This document shows, in pieces, positions 27,601 to 34,069 of a DNA stretch of 64,000 bases. Each line of letters opens with the position of its first letter. Position 1 is the stretch's first letter. Under the pieces are notes generated by a model, which saw nothing but the letters and a program-made list of their open reading frames with translations, was not told the origin of the DNA and did not search any database. The DNA comes from Cladocopium goreaui. Taxonomy: Eukaryota; Sar; Dinophyceae; Suessiales; Symbiodiniaceae. The translations under genes and the position numbers were made by a program. Location: NCBI GenBank assembly GCA_947184155.2, contig CAMXCT020002001.1, positions 762,501 to 826,500 on the forward strand. Reading direction: 5' to 3'.

Positions 27601-30600
27601 GATGATGTCGAAACACATGGAAATGCAGTCATGCAGAACACTTTTCTGAAACAGATTATTTGCACAGTCTTGTAAATTAAAAGTGTAAATTGTAAAGTGT
27701 GGAGTGCGGAGTGTAACGTGTGGAATGTAAAGTGTGGAGTGTGAAGCGTGGAGTGTGGAGTGTAGAGTAGAATGCTGAGTGTAGACTGTAAAGTGTGCAG
27801 TGTAGAGTGTAAAGTGTAAAGTGTGGAGTGTAAAGTGTAGAGTGTGGAGTGTAAAGTGTGCAGTGAGGAGTGTGGTGTGAGGAGTGTAAAGTGTAAAGTG
27901 TGGAGTGTGGAGCGTGGGGTGTAAAGTAGGGAGTGTGGAGTGTAAAGTGTGCAGCGTGAAGTGTGGAGTGAGGGGTGTACAGTGTAAAGTGTAAGGTGTG
28001 GAGTGTAGAGTGTAGAGTGCAAAGTGTGGAGTGTAAAGTGTACAGTGTGGAGTGAGGAGTGTACAGTGTAAAGTGTGGAGTGTGGAGTGTAGAGTGTAAA
28101 GTGTAGAGTGGAAAGTGTAGAGTGTAAAGTGTAGAGTGTGGAGTGTGGAGTGTAAAGTGTGGAGTGTGGAGTGTAAAGTGTGGAGTGTGGAGTGAGGAGT
28201 GTGGTGTGAGGACTGTAAAATGTAAAGTGTGGAGTGTGGAGTGTAGAGTGTAAAGTGTAGAGTGTAAAGTGTAGAGTGTGGAGTGTGGAGTGTAAAGTGT
28301 AGAGTGTGGAGTGTGGAGTGTGGAGTGTGGAGTGGAAAGTGTAGAGTGATTTAGAGTGTGGAGTGTGGAGTGTGGAGTGTAAAGTAAGGAGTGTGCAGTG
28401 TAAAGTGTGGAGTGAGGAGTGTACATGAGGAGTGTACAGTGCAAAGTGTAAAGTGTAAAGTGTGGAGTGTAGGGTGTAGAGTATAAAGTGTGAAGTGTGG
28501 AGTGTAAAGTGTGGAGTGTAAAGTGGGGAGTTGGGAGTGTACAGTGTGGAGTGTGGAGTGGGGAGTGTGGAGTGCAAAAAACAGGTTGGAATGTCACAAA
28601 GTGCCACGCCTGCCACGCAAAACGACGTGACAACCTGCTTGAAAACCCTTCGAAAAGGAGAGGTTTTGCAGCTTCCCCCATAGACACGGCGAGGCCACAG
28701 GAAAACCAGAAACTCAAGACGAGACACGTGGGCGCAGCAAAGACGAGCACTACGTGCGAGACTTCCGCCAATTTTCAGAGTTGAAAACCTTCGAAAAGGA
28801 GAGATCTTGCAGCTTCTCCCATAGACATGGCGAGGCCACAGGAAAACCAGCGACTCGAGACGAGACACCTGGGAGCATCAAAACGAGCATTTCGTGCGAG
28901 ACTTCCTCCAATTTTGACATTGTGTAGCCTCAAAATCGACTTTTCCTGCGAGTTTTCTTGAAGCCCTCTAAATTTGCTACCTCAAAATCGATGTTTCGTG
29001 CGAGGCTTCCGTCAATTTTCATCACATCTCACAAAATGCCACGCCTACCACGGAATTTGCACCTTGTCGCCACTTGACGCAGCCCTGACAATGCGATTCG
29101 CCAAAAAAAAAACGCAACACGACACGTCTAAAGTGCTGCGCCTGCCACGCAAAATGACGATGGACACGTCCAAAGTGCTGCGCCTGCCACGAAAACTGCA
29201 ACGCATCTTCTGAAAACGTCGCAAAAGTATTGCGCCTGCCACACAAAACGACTTTCGACACGTTACAAAAAACGTCTGAATGTCACGAAGTGCCACGCCT
29301 GCCACGCGAAACGCAGCAACGCGACGTTTGAAACCTCCAAAAACAACACCTTCTGCCGAACTCCATAGGCACGGCCATACGGCCCTCACGCGAACGGTTG
29401 CGGACGGTTGCGGACGGTTGCGAACGGTTGCGAACGGTTGCGGACGTAAACGCAACGTCGAGCGAACACACCCTCAACCCCCAGACCCCCAGAGTGAAAC
29501 GGGAACCCTTGCTACGCATTCGGGAAAAAACATTTCCCAGAAACCATGGTTTTTTGGGGGGTCCATATCTCTATGATATAGTTAATCCCTTCCAGAATAA
29601 ATATGTTCAACACTTCCCAGAAACTATGGTTGAGTAGGATAACCAAGAACTACATGAAAACTATTAGTGCAACAAATTATTCACCAACTATTAACCAAGA
29701 ACTATTAACTAATTAATTAACGGTTATGAAAACTATGTGTAACTAAAAAATGAAAACCAATAATCTTAAGCATTAATGATGGGATCCAAAACTATTTGTA
29801 GTAACTAAGAAGGGATATTGGTATGATGGAATGTATATGTATATATATATATATAAGTAGCAAGAATAACTATGGTATAGTTAATCCCTTCCCCCAGAAA
29901 CCATGGTGGCTCCCTCGGGGATAGATCCACAAAAGTCGGACCTTTCTTTTGGCCAGTTTCTCGGGGAAAGTTGGCAAAGTCTCTCAATCAAAAACCAGAG
30001 GTTCTGTTCATTTCCATGGCCAAGAAATGTGGCATAACTCCAATGGTCAAGATTCACCAGCAATCTGCTAGAAGTCACAATCAGAGGTACCGATTCCGTA
30101 CCTACCATATTCATAAGGCCTATGTAAGGCCTATGGAAGGGGATATTGCCCCAGAATATGGCCTTATATGGTACAGTACCTCCATTTTAGGATCCTGGAA
30201 TGACCATTGACCTTTTGTGTTTTGGAAACTATTTTTGGAAATCAAGACCCCAAGAAATCTATAACATCAATAACATATTCTTTCAACGAGTGGTTGAATT
30301 ATGTTGAGTGTTGATGCAATATTTTCTCAACGTTATTGATGTTAAGCGAACTGGAGTTTGCAGACGTCAACAACATTGAATCCCCCAGCAATAATTATAT
30401 GCAATCATTGGTGGCATGACTTGGCATGACCCAACACCAACACACGTGTTTTCCACATCAACCAACGTATATTGCTACTTAAATGCACCGTTCTTGGCCA
30501 AGTCCAATTTCTTTCATGGTGAAATATGGTGAAATCCTATTTGTTGATTAAATTGAAGCCATTAAATCCAAATTCTTGATGCTTACATCCCTACATGCAT

Positions 30601-33600
30601 GAATTTCATATTAATCCCCATCTAATTAAGGTAGGTTATAATCCCATTGACTCCCGGTAAATTCCATGAAATCCTCCTGCTCTCAGGTGCCCCCACTTGC
30701 AGGTTTCCCGGACCACGTCAAACATCCCAACCTTGGCGCAGCGCAGCTGACTTGGCGCAGGTGAGGGCACCCCGAATGGTTGTTGGGTTGAATGATCATC
30801 ATGTTGCCTGTTGAAACGCAATTTTTATCAATTCTTGGATGTATACCGAAAAAAAAAAAACAACATTTTCAAACAAACACACATGGGCAGTCTTCAAAAC
30901 CATCTGTCGTACCTTTGTACTAGCTGTTTCATAGTGTTTCCCATGATGGATTATGATAATCCCCACCAAAAACAGGGTCTTAATCAGTACAAACTCCTAT
31001 CATAATTAACCAACAAGGGTTTGAACACTGCGATAGGGTTATAAAATGTTATAAATCATATTCAGTTTGTTGCATATCCCAATTATCTCCTATATGTTTA
31101 TCCCTTTATATTGCTTGGTTAAATCCCAGTGAAGCCCCTACCAAAATCCAATTAAACAATGTGCTAAGATATCTAATCATTCCTCTATAGGATGGTATAA
31201 AGTACAACCCATGTGTATATATAGTTGTTGGTCAATAACTGGATGGTATAATATTATAAATATATATATTAATAACTGGTATCATACAGTCTATTTACTA
31301 CATATAGTATATTAATAGATATTAATCAACTAATTACTGGATGGACCCCCTCTCTCCGCTTTTTGAAACGACTGCGGCAGCCATGGAGGTGGTCGTCGCG
31401 ATAAGGAATCTTTCGGTCTGGGATGAGCTCCCCTTGAAACTCAAGAGACACCAAAAAGAAGGCACCATATCTAATAATGATAAAAACATCTGTTAATGGT
31501 AGTTAATGCTTGTTTTTTTAATGGCTAACGATGGTTAATAGTGAATGATAATGGTTGATAATGGCCAATAAACATCAATAAACCATTACCACTAGATTTA
31601 CCATCGTTGATAGTGGTTAATAGTGATTCACAAGGGTTATCTGGTTGGTGGTATACCAACCCCTCTGAAAAATATGAAAGTTAGTTGGGATGATGACATT
31701 CCCAATATATGGAAAGTCATAAAAGTCATGTTCCAAACCACCAACCAGCTGTGGTGCTCCCCAGTATTATGTTGGTTTATATCGATCTGTATCCACAATA
31801 AATCCACTTAAGTTGCAAACCAACTTGACTTGGCTAACGAATTGGGGCACCACCACGTAGGAGATTCATCCTGTAACCCTGCAGGAAAAGCGGTGTTTGA
31901 GTGATAGATGTGATAGAATGGTTTTTGCAAGACTCTAATCCAACTTGTAGATTCAGAGTTTCCGCAGAATCCGCAGAGCACTTCCCACTTTGAAGATGTT
32001 GTCATATTGCCCTGTGTCTCTTAGCATATCTACCTTTATTATCCTTTATTTAAAATGCTGGCTTGGAGGTTTATCCCAGTTACTAAGTGGCTTAAGTTCA
32101 TCCCAGAAAGACATCGGCAGCGTCTCAGGGATCAAACGGCCCTGACGGTGAAACGGCCAAGCCGATGATATCTGCTGATTCCAGGTGCAGAATCTCTATC
32201 TTCAGGGTGCTACAATTGAAAACAATGTTCAAGGACATTCTCATTAATGTAGGTATATATATATATATGATTTATAATGTAATATATATGTGTATATATA
32301 TATATGTATATATATATAACCTAAGAAGCCTGAAGATGTCCCATGCGTCGGAGGACAGTTTTCCACCAAAACTCCTGGAAGGTTTCCCAAGAGGCCAACA
32401 TTGTGGGCATAGTGGTGATGGTGATGATGATGCTGATGATGATGATGATGATGATGTTTATTATTATTATCATACGATTGTACTATTGTTATCATACTAT
32501 GGTACTATTGTTATCGTTATCATACTATTATGATGATGATGTTATTGGTTATGATGATGATGATTATTATTATTATTACTATTATTATTACTATTATTAT
32601 TACTATATAATATCATCATAACCAATAGTGTTGCTTATTGTCTCATTAACAACAATAGTCAATGGTGTTGTCATGGTTACTATGCCTCAGCCTCTCACCG
32701 GCTGCAGAAATATCCTGGACTCACGCGGTGAGCGTTGTCCCATGTTGTCCATCTGCCAGTGCCACGTTGCGTCACTTCTTGTGGTCTGGTTCAAGACACC
32801 ACCACTTGATGTGGATGATTGGCTGAGAGATTTGGGGGTCTGAAAATGTTGCCTACGAATTCCCTATGGCTTATTATGGATTCTTGGATGATCATCTTTT
32901 CATCCAAAGGCCATTTTATTTAGGGCTATCCGCCATGAAATCCGGTGGATTCTCCAGCCAATCAGCTCCAGCCGTGGAAAAAGAAAATCCATCAGTTTTG
33001 GCCCCTGGAAAAGTGAGGAAAACCAACTTCAATACACTTTTTTCTGCTGGATCTTACTTGGATGTGCATCCCAGTTGCTAAGTGGCTTTTTTTTGCGTAT
33101 TTGAACCCAGTCAATAGTTATGTGGGATATACCCTACTTGTAGTCTACTAACCACTCACCAATTGGGATACACCCCGAACTAATCCAACCCACCATATGG
33201 GTATGTCTGGAAACTGATCTTTCATCCCCCTATTTGGCAGGGTCTACCGAAGACCGGTCTACGTTACTTGGGAAGTGGTGCAACATGTTTGGCATATCCC
33301 CACATTCCAAAGCCAGTTTTAAGTGGGACAGAACCGTGACATAACCCATTCCCTATTGATATATGAACTACAACCACTTAATAAGAAATTTGGCATACAG
33401 TATCCCCATGTTTCATCATTTTTCCACACACCCAGCATTTTTTAGTGACTTGGCTTTGCACCATCGACTGCCTCAAAAAAGCGCTTCACGCCGCGCGCCG
33501 GCGTGACGTCCTTCACTCGCTAAAGTCTTCATCCAACTTCCTGGGGAGAGATATCTACCCGGTGATTCTTTTCAGCCGGGAAGATCCAGCATTTTATAGC

Positions 33601-34031
33601 TAGGTAAATCATTTAAATCAACATGTTTATCATCTAGGAATCTTTACCAGCAATGAATGTAAATCTACCTGTTGACCATCTAGGAATGGTAAATCTAGGA
33701 ATCATTTACCAACTGGGATGATGGGTAAATCATCTAGGAATCTAGGAATCTTTACCAGTAATGAATAAGCATCTAGGAAAATCTAGCTAAATCTACCTGT
33801 TTATTATCTAGGAATGGACCATCACCATAAATCGCTATGTGAAAAAATCACCAGAGGCGACTGAATTTCCGAGGCCTGAGCTATCGGGGGAGATCACCCC
33901 GAGGCCAACCCTCTGGGGAGTTCTGAAAAAATCGGCGCGGTCCCCGCATCAAAACAATTGTGCTTTACCCACGGTGGTGGCAAAAAAACAATGGGGGGGA
34001 TACACCCCAGAAAAAAAAAAAAAAAAAAAAA

Positions 34032-34069
<38 letters not shown>

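Noticed and set aside
27582..28868. Two overlapping minus ORFs of 428 and 364 codons rich in His, Thr, Leu and Ser
   Set aside because: Produced by the stop-free heptamer array in every minus frame.
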